Shown: positions 16,272 through 25,935, counted from the first letter of the stretch. The stretch is DNA of 64,000 nt from Marinigracilibium pacificum (GCF_012926615.1 NZ_JABBNU010000002.1:62001-126000), one strand, 5' to 3'. A program made the numbers and translations. Notes: generated by a model from the letters alone, not told the origin.

Positions 16272-16880
16272 TCAATTTGTAATTAATTTCACTCTTAATC
16301 GATAGATTATTAAATAAAAACATAAAGGAACTGACCAGCTTAAAATTGAAATAACTACATATCCGGACTTTCCCGGGATAATTTGAAGTTGATTGTTTAT
16401 GAAAGATAATACCCTTAAGAATATTGCTGAATTAGCTAATATGAAACTGCAGATTGCCCAGAATTTATGATTTTGTTTATTGGTATTTTTGATCGAATTA
16501 TAAGTTTTTAAGGTAGAAAAAGCCCATAAAATGGAAAGAGAAATGAAATTAATTGTTGATATCGATCCGCCAATTGCAAAGAATGCCATGAATAACCCAG
16601 AAGGAGCTGCCAGAAAAATTACAATGCTAACATATGAGGTACCTAACCATCGATGTATTTTGGTTACAGGACAAAGCACCTGAATATATCCTAAAATAAT
16701 TGCAGTTGTAGCAAAAATAATATGGGTATAAAAAGCATACTTGTAATAGTGAAACACCTCAGCTTTATCACTTAAAAAACCACTTGTGAAATCAGGATTA
16801 ATGTAATCAATACATTTGAGTAAAATTAGAAGCGTTATCAGGATGCCCGGAATATAGAGGAATCCCTTAACCAGCCGCAT
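16272..16880 (-). CDS. DUF2306-type membrane protein
   Basis: The product, about 202 residues from the ATG at 16880, has five or six membrane segments and the DUF2306 signature: THIIFATTAIILGYIQ, then KIHRWLGTSYV, AAPSGLFMAFFAIGG and NHKFWAICSF. Histidines facing the membrane are conserved in the family, but no function is established. Longer in-frame starts exist at 16913 and 16925 and would extend the overlap with the preceding gene; I prefer 16880 because it leaves only a 14-nt overlap. The overlap with the YARHG lipoprotein gene implies translational coupling. Confidence 0.75.
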   Translation of the reverse strand: MRLVKGFLYIPGILITLLILLKCIDYINPDFTSGFLSDKAEVFHYYKYAFYTHIIFATTAIILGYIQVLCPVTKIHRWLGTSYVSIVIFLAAPSGLFMAFFAIGGSISTINFISLSILWAFSTLKTYNSIKNTNKQNHKFWAICSFILANSAIFLRVLSFINNQLQIIPGKSGYVVISILSWSVPLCFYLIIYRLRVKLITN

Positions 16881-18405
16881 GATAGAAAACTTGCTCAGGC
16901 TTTGTGAATTCATCTTCTTTACCATTCATTTCATTTCTTTTTAAAAGTATTAACTCGATATTTTTTCTATCCAGATCAGTTAGCAAACTATCAACGTTAT
17001 CATGAAGAGGAACATACCAGCTCTGCTCTTTGAAATATTCTTTCCAGAAAGAGGTTTTGAATTTATAACCATATTCTGCAAATATTTCATTTCTCATTAG
17101 GTCAAGGTCATTGATTGAAAGGTGCTTAGTCTTGATGTATGTAGAACCTCCATATTCATCTGGTTTACTAAACTGAGAAACTGAATAGAAGCAGCCGGTG
17201 AAATATGAATCGTTAATTTCTACAAATTTGGTAAAATCATATTTTCGACTGGATTCTAAAAGTGTTATTTCTCCAGTTTCATCGATACTATAAAATCTAT
17301 AATTAGTATCATTAAAAATGGTGCTCCCTGCTCTAGTGTTTGATTTAACTTGGAGAAGAGTATCCGTCACTAGTTTAAAGTCATAATCATTACATTGAGC
17401 ATTTAAACCATCCTCATTTGATAGAATAATTGAGTTGAAAATATTATTATCGGTATTTTGAATTAATAATTTAGATTGGTTTATTGAATATCCTCTAGCA
17501 TCAATTCCTGATTCTTGAAATTTTACCACAAATGCTTTGATCTTTTCTCCTATCGAAAGAGGGTTTTCTTCAGTTGTTTCAATATTAAAATGTTCTATCC
17601 CGTAATCTCCATTGTGTTGGCCAGGGTTGGTGACATCTTCCATTACCTTTTGGCCATAGATATTCATTCTAACCAGAAATGAAGGTAGTACGAAATCGCC
17701 TTTTCCGATTTGTTTCTCTTTAAAAGTACCATAGTTATAAGTACTGTAAATAAGATTATCTAAAATCGAATTATTATTTATTTGAAAATTGCTTAAGTAC
17801 CTGGATGGGTCATATTCTACTTCGTAATAAGAATTCAAATTATCAAATTCAATTTTATACCATCGCCCATTTTTAAATCCATATGCATGTTCCTTTGCAC
17901 TATTTTCATCAGGAATAAAGAAATCAAAATCAGGGTCTAAAACTTCGAAAGTAGAATAATTAAATATCCCATATAAATTACCAGTATTTATTTCCATGCA
18001 ATTTTTTAAAAGTTGATTTGGATTCCCTATTGTTTCATATTTGAGATTTAAAACCAGATCAAGAGAATCAGTTGCTAACCCATATTTTGGAGGGGTATTA
18101 GAAGAATATTTAGAAGGTTGGTCTGTAATATAAAATAATACAGATTTCTCTGTTAATACATAATAAGGTGCTCGACCATAAAGACTATTAAGATACTGTA
18201 CTCTTTTGTGGAAGGTGATTGAATCCAGTTCAAAATCAGTACTTTTTTCTATAGTTGATTTCTCTTTTTCAACGGTTACTAACCTGTATTCGTTTTGATT
18301 ACTTTGAGCAACTTTTTCAGTATTTGTTTTTTCGGATTTTGTTGAATCGCAAGATATAATCGACAATAAGACAATAAAGTAAAAAAATAATCTATTTGTA
18401 TTCAT
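16867..18405 (-). CDS. YARHG-domain lipoprotein
   Basis: The 512-residue protein has a lipoprotein signal (lipobox SIISC, Cys19). Most of the chain is beta-rich and unfamiliar. The C-terminus has a YARHG-type domain, about 430-500: LDLMRNEIFAEYGYKFK followed by EYFKEQSWYVPL. This extracellular domain is found in many surface proteins and probably binds a ligand or the cell wall. Here the eponymous motif is changed to FAEYG. The gene ends inside the following DUF2306 gene, so the two form an operon. Confidence 0.8.
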   Translation of the reverse strand: MNTNRLFFYFIVLLSIISCDSTKSEKTNTEKVAQSNQNEYRLVTVEKEKSTIEKSTDFELDSITFHKRVQYLNSLYGRAPYYVLTEKSVLFYITDQPSKYSSNTPPKYGLATDSLDLVLNLKYETIGNPNQLLKNCMEINTGNLYGIFNYSTFEVLDPDFDFFIPDENSAKEHAYGFKNGRWYKIEFDNLNSYYEVEYDPSRYLSNFQINNNSILDNLIYSTYNYGTFKEKQIGKGDFVLPSFLVRMNIYGQKVMEDVTNPGQHNGDYGIEHFNIETTEENPLSIGEKIKAFVVKFQESGIDARGYSINQSKLLIQNTDNNIFNSIILSNEDGLNAQCNDYDFKLVTDTLLQVKSNTRAGSTIFNDTNYRFYSIDETGEITLLESSRKYDFTKFVEINDSYFTGCFYSVSQFSKPDEYGGSTYIKTKHLSINDLDLMRNEIFAEYGYKFKTSFWKEYFKEQSWYVPLHDNVDSLLTDLDRKNIELILLKRNEMNGKEDEFTKPEQVFYHAAG

Positions 18406-18696
18406 TTAAAAATATTGATAAATCAATTGTGAATTTGTCTAAAATTTGATTAAAAGTATAATTTTAATTTTTGCGAATAAAGATATTTTCGATTAAAAAA
18501 GGAAAAGATTGTAGTCCAGACTTACTATTCTTACAATATTCCAGGGCGTTCACCAATCCACACATTGTGTAGAATAAAATCCACATACATTCTCCTTGTT
18601 ATTTTAAAATCCTTTTAAATTCATTAAAAACAACGAAAGTTCGGTTTTTGCATATCCTATGTCGTCATAAAATATTAAATACATTTATAGAGGGAG

Positions 18697-19479
18697 ATGG
18701 ATTCTAAAAAAGAAAAATATGCGAGAATAGGAATTGCTACCAAAGGGTTTGTGTATTGTCTAATTGGTATACTAACAATTATGGCAGCTTTGGGACTTGG
18801 AGGTAAAACTACAGGGTCATCAGGAGCATTAGAGTCTATTGCTGGAGGACCTTTTGGTAAAATCTTGCTGGGTTTAACAATTCTTGGACTCACAGGGTTT
18901 ATTTTTTGGAGGATGTATCAGGCGTTTATTGATCCGGAAGGTAAAGGTTCTGATGCCAAGGGGATAGCAAGAAGGTCAGGATACTTTTTTAGCGGGTTGT
19001 TTTATGGAGGTGTTGCATTTACTGCTGTAGAAATATTATTTGGTTCTGGTGGTTCTTCAGGAGGCAATCAGACTATTGTAGCTAAAATGCTAGGAAGTTC
19101 AATTGGACAGTACCTGGTCATAGGTATGGCTCTGATATTTTTTGGAAAGGCAATCTATCAATGGTATCGTGCATTTTCTGATAAATTTAAAAGTAAAGTG
19201 AAGGAATCCGGGCTTGATAAAAACGCGAGAACTATTTTAATGAATTCTGGAAAGGTGGGATATATTTCAAGGGGTGTTGTGGTAGCAATTATCGGTTACA
19301 TGACGCTAAGAGCAGCTATAACCGCAAATTCATCAAATGCTGGTAGTACGAAAGAAGCTTTTCAATTTATACAAAATGAATTTGGATCATTTTTATTACT
19401 GATGGTTTCAGCGGGGCTGTTTGCTTATGGTGTTTTTATGTTTGTGAAGGCCAGGTATAGAAGTATGGCTACTAATTAA
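18697..19479 (+). CDS. DUF1206 membrane protein
   Basis: The 260-residue protein has three repeats of a two-helix unit, each starting with an (A/S)R-G-(F/V) element: ARIGIATKGFVYCLIGIL, ARRSGYFFSGLFYGGVAFT and GKVGYISRGVVVAIIGYM. Six membrane helices result. This is the DUF1206 architecture; the role is unknown, though such genes often sit with stress or envelope genes. An AGGGAG purine run directly precedes the ATG. The DUF4235-like gene follows by 16 bp and the Mla-type operon is downstream. Confidence 0.88.
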   Translation: MDSKKEKYARIGIATKGFVYCLIGILTIMAALGLGGKTTGSSGALESIAGGPFGKILLGLTILGLTGFIFWRMYQAFIDPEGKGSDAKGIARRSGYFFSGLFYGGVAFTAVEILFGSGGSSGGNQTIVAKMLGSSIGQYLVIGMALIFFGKAIYQWYRAFSDKFKSKVKESGLDKNARTILMNSGKVGYISRGVVVAIIGYMTLRAAITANSSNAGSTKEAFQFIQNEFGSFLLLMVSAGLFAYGVFMFVKARYRSMATN

Positions 19480-19495
19480 TTATAAAGATTTAAAT

Positions 19496-19735
19496 ATGAA
19501 AATAAGTAAGAATGAGATCTTATATAGCTTAGGTGCCTTGGTAGTAAGCTATGGTTTGAAAGAAGGAATTAAATATGGTTATAAGAAAATATATGGTAGA
19601 CCGTTACCAAATAATCCGGTCTATTCTGGGGTGGCTACTAGCCAGGCTTTATTCTGGACTTTAGGCCTCTCAGCAGCAGGAGGATTGGCAAAATTGTATT
19701 ACCGTAAAAAAATGTCTGCATTAAAGGAAAGTTGA
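19496..19735 (+). CDS. Small DUF4235-like membrane protein
   Basis: The 79-residue protein has an N-terminal hydrophobic helix, the motif YKKIYGRPLPNNP (28-40) and a second helix (ALFWTLGLSAAGGLAKLYYRK). The GRPLPNNP turn between two helices is like DUF4235 proteins, which are often encoded next to DUF1206 or stress-related membrane proteins. The function is unknown. It forms a two-gene unit with the upstream DUF1206 gene. Confidence 0.65.
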   Translation: MKISKNEILYSLGALVVSYGLKEGIKYGYKKIYGRPLPNNPVYSGVATSQALFWTLGLSAAGGLAKLYYRKKMSALKES

Positions 19736-19761
19736 TTTTTCATCTGTAAATTATTAGTTGT

Positions 19762-19782
19762 AACACTTTAATGATAAGTGTT
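19762..19782 (+). terminator. Hairpin between DUF4235-like gene and the Mla-type operon
   Basis: AACACTT (19762-19768) and AAGTGTT (19776-19782) form a perfect 7-bp stem with a 7-nt loop. A modest T-run follows a few bases later (GCCATGTTTTT). It is a weak terminator or an operator 46 bp before the permease start. Confidence 0.4.
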
Positions 19783-19827
19783 GCCATGTTTTTCATTTTC
19801 ATCATTTAATAATACAAACACGCTTTT

Positions 19828-20619
19828 ATGCGGTTACCTTTTTCTGTTAGAAAAATTATTTACGTCAGGTTAGCTGAGTTCTTCGATACAGTCGGGCAGA
19901 TTGTTCATTTCTCAGGGAGATTCTTTAAGCATTTATTTACGCCTCCATTCGAATGGCAGGAAATGCTTAATCAGACATTTACACTGGGATATAAATCATT
20001 TCCCTTAATTGGAGTGACAGCCTTTATAGTAGGTACTGTCTTTACCATGCAGTCTTACCCGACAATGTCCTCATTAGGAGCAACTGCCTGGATACCTACA
20101 ATGATATCAATATCTATTGTCAGGGAAATCGGGCCACTGATCACTGCATTGATATTTGCGGGTAAAGTAGGGTCAGGAATCGGGGCTGAATTAGGGTCAA
20201 TGAAAGTGACAGAACAGATTGATGCAATGCAGGTTTCGGGAACTAAACCAATAAACTATCTGGTAGTAACCAGAGTGGTTGCCACAAGTTTAGCCGTTCC
20301 TTTATTAGTGATATATACAGATTTTATTTCGTTTCTGGGGTCGTATTTTGCTCTAACAAGAGAAAAGGATATTACGATGAGTTTATATTTTAATCAGGTG
20401 TTGGGTTCAATTGAGTTTAAAGATATTATACCGTCGATATTTAAGTCATTCATTTTTGGTTTCAGCATTGGAATGGTGTCATGTTATCAGGGGTATTATG
20501 CGGAAAAAGGAACCAAGGGTGTTGGAAAAGCTGCTAATACTTCCGTAGTGATATCTTCATTTTTAATTTTTCTGATTGACCTGATAATGGTTCAGATAGT
20601 AAATATTCTTTTTAATTAG
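19828..20619 (+). CDS. mlaE: MlaE-type ABC transporter permease (lipid transport)
   Basis: The 263-residue permease belongs to the MlaE/TrgD-like family: GVTAFIVGTVFTMQSYPTM, then ISIVREIGPLITALIFAGKVGSGIGAELGSM, the diagnostic block around residues 92-122. With the next two genes it forms an MCE-type transporter that moves phospholipids or other lipids between inner and outer membranes. It is the first gene of a tight operon (2-bp gap to the ATPase, then a 4-nt ATGA overlap to the MCE protein). As in many Bacteroidota no mlaB or mlaC gene is adjacent. Confidence 0.93.
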   Translation: MRLPFSVRKIIYVRLAEFFDTVGQIVHFSGRFFKHLFTPPFEWQEMLNQTFTLGYKSFPLIGVTAFIVGTVFTMQSYPTMSSLGATAWIPTMISISIVREIGPLITALIFAGKVGSGIGAELGSMKVTEQIDAMQVSGTKPINYLVVTRVVATSLAVPLLVIYTDFISFLGSYFALTREKDITMSLYFNQVLGSIEFKDIIPSIFKSFIFGFSIGMVSCYQGYYAEKGTKGVGKAANTSVVISSFLIFLIDLIMVQIVNILFN

Positions 20620-20621
20620 AG

Positions 20622-21383
20622 ATGGGAGACAAGAAGGTAATAGTAGCCGAAAATATAAAGAAAGCCTTTGGATCTAAGTTGGTGATTGAAGATATCAGTT
20701 TTGTATTAAAGGAAATGGAAAACTTGGTTATCATGGGGCGATCAGGCACGGGGAAATCTGTGTTGATAAAAAGTATTGTTGGATTGGTAACTCCGGATTC
20801 AGGGAAATTAGAAGTGTTGGGAGAGAACATTTTGGGAATGGATGACGATCAAATAGATAATATAAGGCGATCTGTAGGGTATTTATTTCAAGGAGGGGCA
20901 TTATATGATTCAATGACTGTTGAAAGGAATATGAAATTCCCATTACGGAGGCATCCTGATCGTCCTTCTGAAGGAGAAATTAATGATTTGGTTGATGAAA
21001 CTCTTGAAAATGTTGGGCTGTTGGAAACAAAAGATAAATACCCATCTGAATTGTCAGGAGGAATGAAAAAACGTATAGCCTTAGCAAGAACTTTGATCAT
21101 GAGGCCAAAAATAATGCTATATGACGAGCCAACCACTGGACTTGATATGATTACATCTTCAGAGATCAGTGAGTTGATTATTAAAATGAGAGAAAAATAC
21201 AACATATCATCAATTATTATAACTCATGATGTTTCATGTGCGGAATTAACATCAGATAGAGTGATGATACTTGGTGAAGGTAAAATTCAGGCTGAGGGGG
21301 CATTTGAAGAGCTTAGTAATTCCGATGACAAGCATATTCGTTCATATTTTACCATGATACATAAAGACAACAGAACTATATGA
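20622..21383 (+). CDS. mlaF: MlaF-type ABC transporter ATP-binding protein
   Basis: The 253-residue ATPase has Walker A GRSGTGKS (about 39-46), Q-loop YLFQGGALYDSMTV, signature LSGGMKKRIALARTL, Walker B IMLYDEPTTGLD and H-loop IIITHD. The FQGGALYDS and signature forms are typical of MlaF. It powers lipid transport by the MlaE permease encoded just upstream and works with the MCE protein encoded downstream. Confidence 0.95.
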   Translation: MGDKKVIVAENIKKAFGSKLVIEDISFVLKEMENLVIMGRSGTGKSVLIKSIVGLVTPDSGKLEVLGENILGMDDDQIDNIRRSVGYLFQGGALYDSMTVERNMKFPLRRHPDRPSEGEINDLVDETLENVGLLETKDKYPSELSGGMKKRIALARTLIMRPKIMLYDEPTTGLDMITSSEISELIIKMREKYNISSIIITHDVSCAELTSDRVMILGEGKIQAEGAFEELSNSDDKHIRSYFTMIHKDNRTI

Positions 21384-22336
21384 AAGATAAGATCAAACTA
21401 GGTTTATTTGTGTTTTTGGCTGTTACCTTATTGATACTTGGAATGTATTTTGTCGGTGCGCGTAAAAATTTATTTAGTTCCAATATTGAAATACAGGCAT
21501 GTTTTAAAAATGTAGCTGGTATCCAAAAAGGTAGCGCAGTTCAGTTTGTTGGAATAAATGTAGGCGCTGTTGAAAAAGTTAAAATAATTGACGACTCGAC
21601 TGTATGTCTGGTTATGAGCTTAAACAATGAGCAAGCGCAATTTATTACCAAAGATGCTGTAGCTCAAATTGGGTCTGAAGGGCTGATGGGGAATAAAATG
21701 GTTTCTATAACTCCTGGTTCAACAGGTGCTTCGAGAATTGAAGATGGAGATGAGTTAAGTTCAAAAGAACCGGTAAATGTTGAAGACATCATGGCCAGTG
21801 TAATGCAGAATAGTAAAAACCTTGAGAAATTTACCGGAGACCTTGCTAAAATAAGCCAAAATCTAATAAAAGGTAGGGGCCTCGCAGGTCGATTGCTGAC
21901 TGATACAATCTCCGAGGGTCGAATTGAATCGGTTATTTCTGAATTAGAATTAACGGTTGCAAATCTTCATAATGTTAGTGCTGATGCCAATGATATATCA
22001 ACTCAAATTACTGAAGGAAAAGGAATGCTCGGTAAATTGGTTTATGATAAATCAATGGCCGAAGACGTTGAGCAACTAATGGACTCACTGAATAATGCTT
22101 CTGCTAAGTTAAATCTAACTCTACAACAACTGACTGAGTTTACTGAAAAAATGAATAATGGAAAAGGAACATTATCGCTATTGGTAAATGATTCAACCAT
22201 GGCTTACAATCTGGATACGACAATAATCAATGCTAAACAGCGCGTTATCGAGCTTGAACACACTATTGATGTTGTAAACGAAAGTTGGTTACTTAACTTG
22301 TTTAATAAGAAAAATAAAGAAGATCAATTTGAATGA
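21380..22336 (+). CDS. mlaD: MlaD-type MCE family substrate-binding protein
   Basis: The 318-residue protein has one N-terminal membrane anchor (7-26), then an MCE domain (about 34-115, FKNVAGIQKGSAVQFVGINVG...GSEGLMGNKMVSITPG). The C-terminal 200 residues are helical, with recurring GKGxLG-like elements (GRGLAGRLL, GKGMLGKLVYDKS, GKGTLSLLVNDS), as in Bacteroidota MCE proteins. The MCE hexamer forms a lipid channel in the periplasm. The start overlaps the ATPase stop by 4 nt. The gene ends one base before the convergent MscS gene. Confidence 0.92.
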   Translation: MKDKIKLGLFVFLAVTLLILGMYFVGARKNLFSSNIEIQACFKNVAGIQKGSAVQFVGINVGAVEKVKIIDDSTVCLVMSLNNEQAQFITKDAVAQIGSEGLMGNKMVSITPGSTGASRIEDGDELSSKEPVNVEDIMASVMQNSKNLEKFTGDLAKISQNLIKGRGLAGRLLTDTISEGRIESVISELELTVANLHNVSADANDISTQITEGKGMLGKLVYDKSMAEDVEQLMDSLNNASAKLNLTLQQLTEFTEKMNNGKGTLSLLVNDSTMAYNLDTTIINAKQRVIELEHTIDVVNESWLLNLFNKKNKEDQFE

Positions 22337-23269
22337 TCAGCTTTGGCCTTCTGAAGAATTACCAGTTGCTGTTTTGCTAATAATAGATACAGGCATCTCT
22401 GATAACTTTTCTCCACCTTTAATTCCAAAATCCAGAGTTCTGATAGGAAATGGAATTGTAATGTCATTATCATCGAAGGCTCTTTTAATAGCTTTTATAG
22501 CTTTGTGTTTCATTCCCAAATACCCTGGTTGATCAGGATATTTTACCCAGAATCGTATATTGAAATTTATAGATGAGTCACCAAATTCATGGTAATCAAA
22601 TATCAGGTTTTCTTTATCTATAACACCGTCAAGATTAGAAACTGTATTAATAACAAGTTCTTCAACTTTTTGTAAGTCATCACCATATGAAACGCCCACT
22701 GTTAGGTCAATTCTTCTCTTACCAAGGATGCTATAATTAAAGATATTAGACTGCAAGACGTCTTTGTTAGGGATATAAACTTCCTGACCCTGAAAAGTTT
22801 TTACTACAGTAACTCGTAAATTTGTTCTTTGGACACTTCCCATAACCCCTTTTATGTCTACTATTTCTCCAACATGAAATGGAGTTCTGAATGCCAGAAT
22901 TACACCCGAAACAAAGTTTGCCGCAATATCCTGAAATGCAAAGCCAAGGGCCAAACCTACAATACCAACTCCTGCTAATGCTGAAGTTAGTGCTTTTTCA
23001 AGTCCTAAAACGCCTAAAATTATAAACAATCCGAAGCCAAGAATTGCATAATAAAGAATCGTAGAAAATAGGTTGTTTAAAACCTGATTGTCTGAGGTTT
23101 TATTAAATATTTTTTCAAACAAACGTGAGCCGATTTTTGCCAGAAAAATAAACAGGATTAATAAAATTACCGATAATATCATATTGGGAATCAGCTCGAG
23201 GAAAGTATCCAACCAGGAACTTAGTTTATCGGTAATAGTTGTTATGGCTTTTTCAGTTTCTAGCAGCAT
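22337..23269 (-). CDS. Small-conductance mechanosensitive channel (MscS family)
   Basis: The 310-residue protein has three N-terminal membrane helices. The pore-lining helix, about 92-128, contains GLALGFAFQDIAANFVSG, the MscS hallmark. A beta domain follows (GEIVDIKGVMGSVQRTNLRVTVVKT) and an alpha-beta C-domain. It releases solutes during hypo-osmotic shock by gating on membrane tension. It is convergent with the MCE gene with no gap and seems monocistronic. Confidence 0.93.
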   Translation of the reverse strand: MLLETEKAITTITDKLSSWLDTFLELIPNMILSVILLILFIFLAKIGSRLFEKIFNKTSDNQVLNNLFSTILYYAILGFGLFIILGVLGLEKALTSALAGVGIVGLALGFAFQDIAANFVSGVILAFRTPFHVGEIVDIKGVMGSVQRTNLRVTVVKTFQGQEVYIPNKDVLQSNIFNYSILGKRRIDLTVGVSYGDDLQKVEELVINTVSNLDGVIDKENLIFDYHEFGDSSINFNIRFWVKYPDQPGYLGMKHKAIKAIKRAFDDNDITIPFPIRTLDFGIKGGEKLSEMPVSIISKTATGNSSEGQS

Positions 23270-23529
23270 ATCTTAAAAGTTAGGTGTAAAACAAAATGTT
23301 GTTTTTCCTCACAGTTTATGTGAAAAATTATCCACAGAATAATAGGATTTGATTTAGCTTAATCTTTTCAAATTATTAATTCTTATTAAAATAATTTGAA
23401 ATAACCTCTTTATCAAGTTCAAAGGGTTATATCCTGATAATATTGGAGTTAAATATAATTAAATGCTATTGTGGCATGGTATTTCCACTATAAATAATGA
23501 AAACTTAACTATAAAATTAATAAAAAGTT

Positions 23530-23721
23530 ATGAGTGCAATAGAAGATAAAATCAGAGGGAACTGGAATCAAATCAAAGGAAAGTTGAAAGAAGAATATGG
23601 AGAATTAACTGACGACGAATTGATTTATGAGGAAGGCAAGGAAAATCAATTACTTGGTAAGATTCAGGAAAAGACGGGTAAAACCAAGGAAGAATTAAAG
23701 AGTTTTATTGATAGTATATAA
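23530..23721 (+). CDS. CsbD-like stress protein
   Basis: The 63-residue hydrophilic protein has the CsbD pattern: IEDKIRGNWNQIKGKLKEEY, then GELTDDELIYEEGK and GKIQEKTGKTKEEL. The family is induced under general stress and its molecular action is unknown. It has its own strong terminator. The 260-bp upstream gap must hold its promoter, but no clear TAnnTTTG element is visible. Confidence 0.92.
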   Translation: MSAIEDKIRGNWNQIKGKLKEEYGELTDDELIYEEGKENQLLGKIQEKTGKTKEELKSFIDSI

Positions 23722-23731
23722 ATCAAATATT

Positions 23732-23763
23732 AAAAAAGGGCAGTTAATTAACTGCTCTTTTTT
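23732..23763. terminator. Palindromic terminator after csbD-like gene
   Basis: A 32-nt near-perfect palindrome (arms AAAAAAGGGCAGTTAA and TTAACTGCTCTTTTTT, one G-T mismatch) has A- and T-tracts on each side. It can end transcription from both directions. The stop codon of the convergent lipoprotein gene (23762-23764) lies at its edge. Confidence 0.9.
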
Positions 23764-25006
23764 AATATTCTACCACTTTGTCAATTACAAACTTTCTTAA
23801 TGCCTCACCCTCTATAAGTTTGTATTGAATTTGCCTTGTTTTACCTGTAGGATTAGCGTTTGTATCACCAGTATTATACACTGGGAATCTTCTAACAAGG
23901 GTGTTTTCAACGATTGCAAATTCATCGTGGCCCATGTATCCCCGAGATAATGAATCTACATTTCTTAAATCTGGTAACTTGCCAGTCATACTTAGTGATT
24001 TACCATTGTTTATCGAATAGCCATGAATTGAGCCATAGCTGCCACTGCCATCTGAAACCTCATATATTATTAGTTCCGGAAAACCATCAACATTCAAGTC
24101 ACCTGTTTCTGCATTTGTAATAGTTCCGAGAATACATGTTTTATATACTTGGTTGTCATTTTCCAATCCATTTGGCATCACAGTAAGCGTATCCTCTTTA
24201 ACTGATACTAAAAAACCATACTTTTGATAATTCAGGTATTTACTAAACTGGGTGATGTCAATTTGATCCGGATCAGGAGACTCATTTATTTTCAGGTAGT
24301 TTCCTGCCAATGTTGCACCACCGCTACAATAAAAATATAGTCTGTTTTCGGAAGTTTGATTTTCAGGTTTGATAATTAATGAATCCTCTTTGATAGTAAT
24401 TGAAACATTCATGCCATCATCATAAAGTTTTAAAGTATTTTTTTCTGTTAAAATTGCACTGCCGTCGAATGTACAGGAGGGTTTCTTTTGGTCAGCTCTT
24501 GACCTGATTGAAACTTTTACTTGCTTATTATTTAATGGAGTTAATGTTACAGAAATCCAATCAAAGCCTTGATCTTTTTTAGCATATCCATCGCTAACGT
24601 ATGACCCAAATATCGACTGATCAGTTTGAGCTGATAATTTTTGTACAGTAGTATTGATTAACCTTCCTTCAGAGATTTTTTTATCATTATCGTAAAAGAT
24701 GTAATGATTACCTTTTAACCAGAAAATATGTCCTTTTTCGTCATGATATTTAATTCCTTCAGCCGAAGATATCCTGGATAAAGTGTACTTAGAATCAAAA
24801 TTCTTTTCATGGATAAGAATTTTTTCAGGCGTTGAGTTGTTGACCTTATATAAATCAAAGATGTACATCCCGTCATCCGAAAAATATGAGGATGTTAAAG
24901 AAACCTCTAGCGTATCAAATATGCTTTCGCCTTCATGATTTTTTCTTTTACATGAGGTTATTACTAGTAGGATAAATAGAGATATAAAGAATAGTTTATA
25001 GGACAT
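23762..25006 (-). CDS. Lipoprotein of unknown function with FG-GAP-like calcium loop
   Basis: The 414-residue protein has a lipoprotein signal (lipobox VITSC, Cys19). The chain is beta-rich. Around residue 308 GDLNVDGFPELIIYE has the DxNxDG spacing of FG-GAP/EF-hand-like Ca2+ loops; a serine/glycine-rich turn follows. No enzyme motif is seen. The stop codon overlaps the csbD terminator, so this convergent gene shares its terminator. Confidence 0.68.
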   Translation of the reverse strand: MSYKLFFISLFILLVITSCKRKNHEGESIFDTLEVSLTSSYFSDDGMYIFDLYKVNNSTPEKILIHEKNFDSKYTLSRISSAEGIKYHDEKGHIFWLKGNHYIFYDNDKKISEGRLINTTVQKLSAQTDQSIFGSYVSDGYAKKDQGFDWISVTLTPLNNKQVKVSIRSRADQKKPSCTFDGSAILTEKNTLKLYDDGMNVSITIKEDSLIIKPENQTSENRLYFYCSGGATLAGNYLKINESPDPDQIDITQFSKYLNYQKYGFLVSVKEDTLTVMPNGLENDNQVYKTCILGTITNAETGDLNVDGFPELIIYEVSDGSGSYGSIHGYSINNGKSLSMTGKLPDLRNVDSLSRGYMGHDEFAIVENTLVRRFPVYNTGDTNANPTGKTRQIQYKLIEGEALRKFVIDKVVEY

Positions 25007-25376
25007 CAGAAATAGCTGGTTTTTATTAATATAAATTACTAATAATGTGGCTACTATTCAATAAGGTAATGTATTGATGGGTAAAAATTTGGGGTTTCTT
25101 AATAAAATTATTTTAGTGAATTTATTATGTTATTTTAAGATTGTTTTTTTGCAAAATGACTTTGGAGTTATTTATAAATCGTTGATTTTAAGGTATTGGA
25201 CGGTCTGATAAATGTGATTATTTCAATATTTCGTGTTTTTGATTGATTTTTAGTTTTGTTTGTGGTTTTTTGATTTTGAGTGGATGAGGATAATTTTTAT
25301 TTGGCTTTTCTATATTTTATCAATATTATTGATGTGGTATTTTTTGAATTATTCAAATTTTTTAAACTGTATTTGT
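25007..25376. other. AT-rich intergenic stretch
   Basis: About 370 bp lie between the divergent lipoprotein and rhodanese genes. The right part (25260-25376) is open in the rhodanese frame from a TTG and would encode a hydrophobic, aromatic-rich leader, but it is T-rich and lacks a ribosome binding site, so I read it as untranslated. I see no convincing promoter pair or RNA gene. Confidence 0.4.
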
Positions 25377-25679
25377 ATGTATAAAAATCTTAGTCCGTCA
25401 GAGTGGGCGGAGAAAGTTAAGGAGGACTCAGATGTTGTTATTGTCGATGTGAGAACTGAAGCTGAATTTAAGGAAGGTCATATCGAGGGTGCATTAAATA
25501 TTTCGAAAATTGATGACCATATAGATAGCCTTGACAAATCAAAATCCTATTATTTACATTGTAGAGTAGGGGGTAGAAGTGCTTTTGCAGCGCATACAAT
25601 GTCAAAAAATGGCTTTAGCCGAGTTTATAATTGTAATGGTGAACTTACGTCGACAGGTATTAACCTGGTGAAATCATGA
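25377..25679 (+). CDS. Single-domain rhodanese (sulfurtransferase)
   Basis: From the ATG at 25377 the product has 100 residues: a single rhodanese domain with IVDVRTEAEFKEGHIEGALNI and the six-residue active-site loop CRVGGRS, whose Cys accepts the sulfane sulfur. Such proteins move sulfur from thiosulfate or persulfides to acceptors. A TTG start at 25260 would add 39 residues with a membrane helix; I prefer the internal ATG because the domain begins right after it. It is monocistronic. Confidence 0.85.
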   Translation: MYKNLSPSEWAEKVKEDSDVVIVDVRTEAEFKEGHIEGALNISKIDDHIDSLDKSKSYYLHCRVGGRSAFAAHTMSKNGFSRVYNCNGELTSTGINLVKS

Positions 25680-25893
25680 TCTTTACTTTTAATTGAAAAA
25701 TAGTAAGACGCTATTTTGACTAGTCCTAAAAAAGATTAACACTATTTTAGTTAAAATTTAATTAAGAACCATAGGATATTATTCTGTGGTTTTTTCATGT
25801 CTTTGATCGAGTGGTTAGGAAAGTGCCTATTTTGTGAAGAAAAATATAATGAGAGGTGAAAAAGTTGTATTACCAGGAAGATGATGTGTTAAT

Positions 25894-25930
25894 CTATTGC
25901 TACCTATATCATCTGTATAGGTAGCAATAG
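25894..25930. terminator. 15-bp perfect hairpin between convergent genes
   Basis: CTATTGCTACCTATA (25894-25908) and its exact reverse complement (25916-25930) flank a 7-nt loop. It lies 5 bp after the stop of the unknown gene at 25936 on the minus strand, and downstream of the rhodanese on the plus strand. Only a loose T-rich tract follows on the plus strand, but the stem strength and site fit a bidirectional terminator. Confidence 0.65.
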
Positions 25931-25935
25931 CTTTG

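Noticed and set aside
25260-25376. 39-residue hydrophobic N-terminal extension of the rhodanese
   Set aside because: Starts with TTG, lacks a ribosome site, and the T-rich sequence could give hydrophobic codons by chance.
25697-25717. AAAATAG/CTATTTT hairpin after the rhodanese gene
   Set aside because: AT-rich 7-bp stem without a following T-run; the stronger 15-bp hairpin downstream explains termination better.
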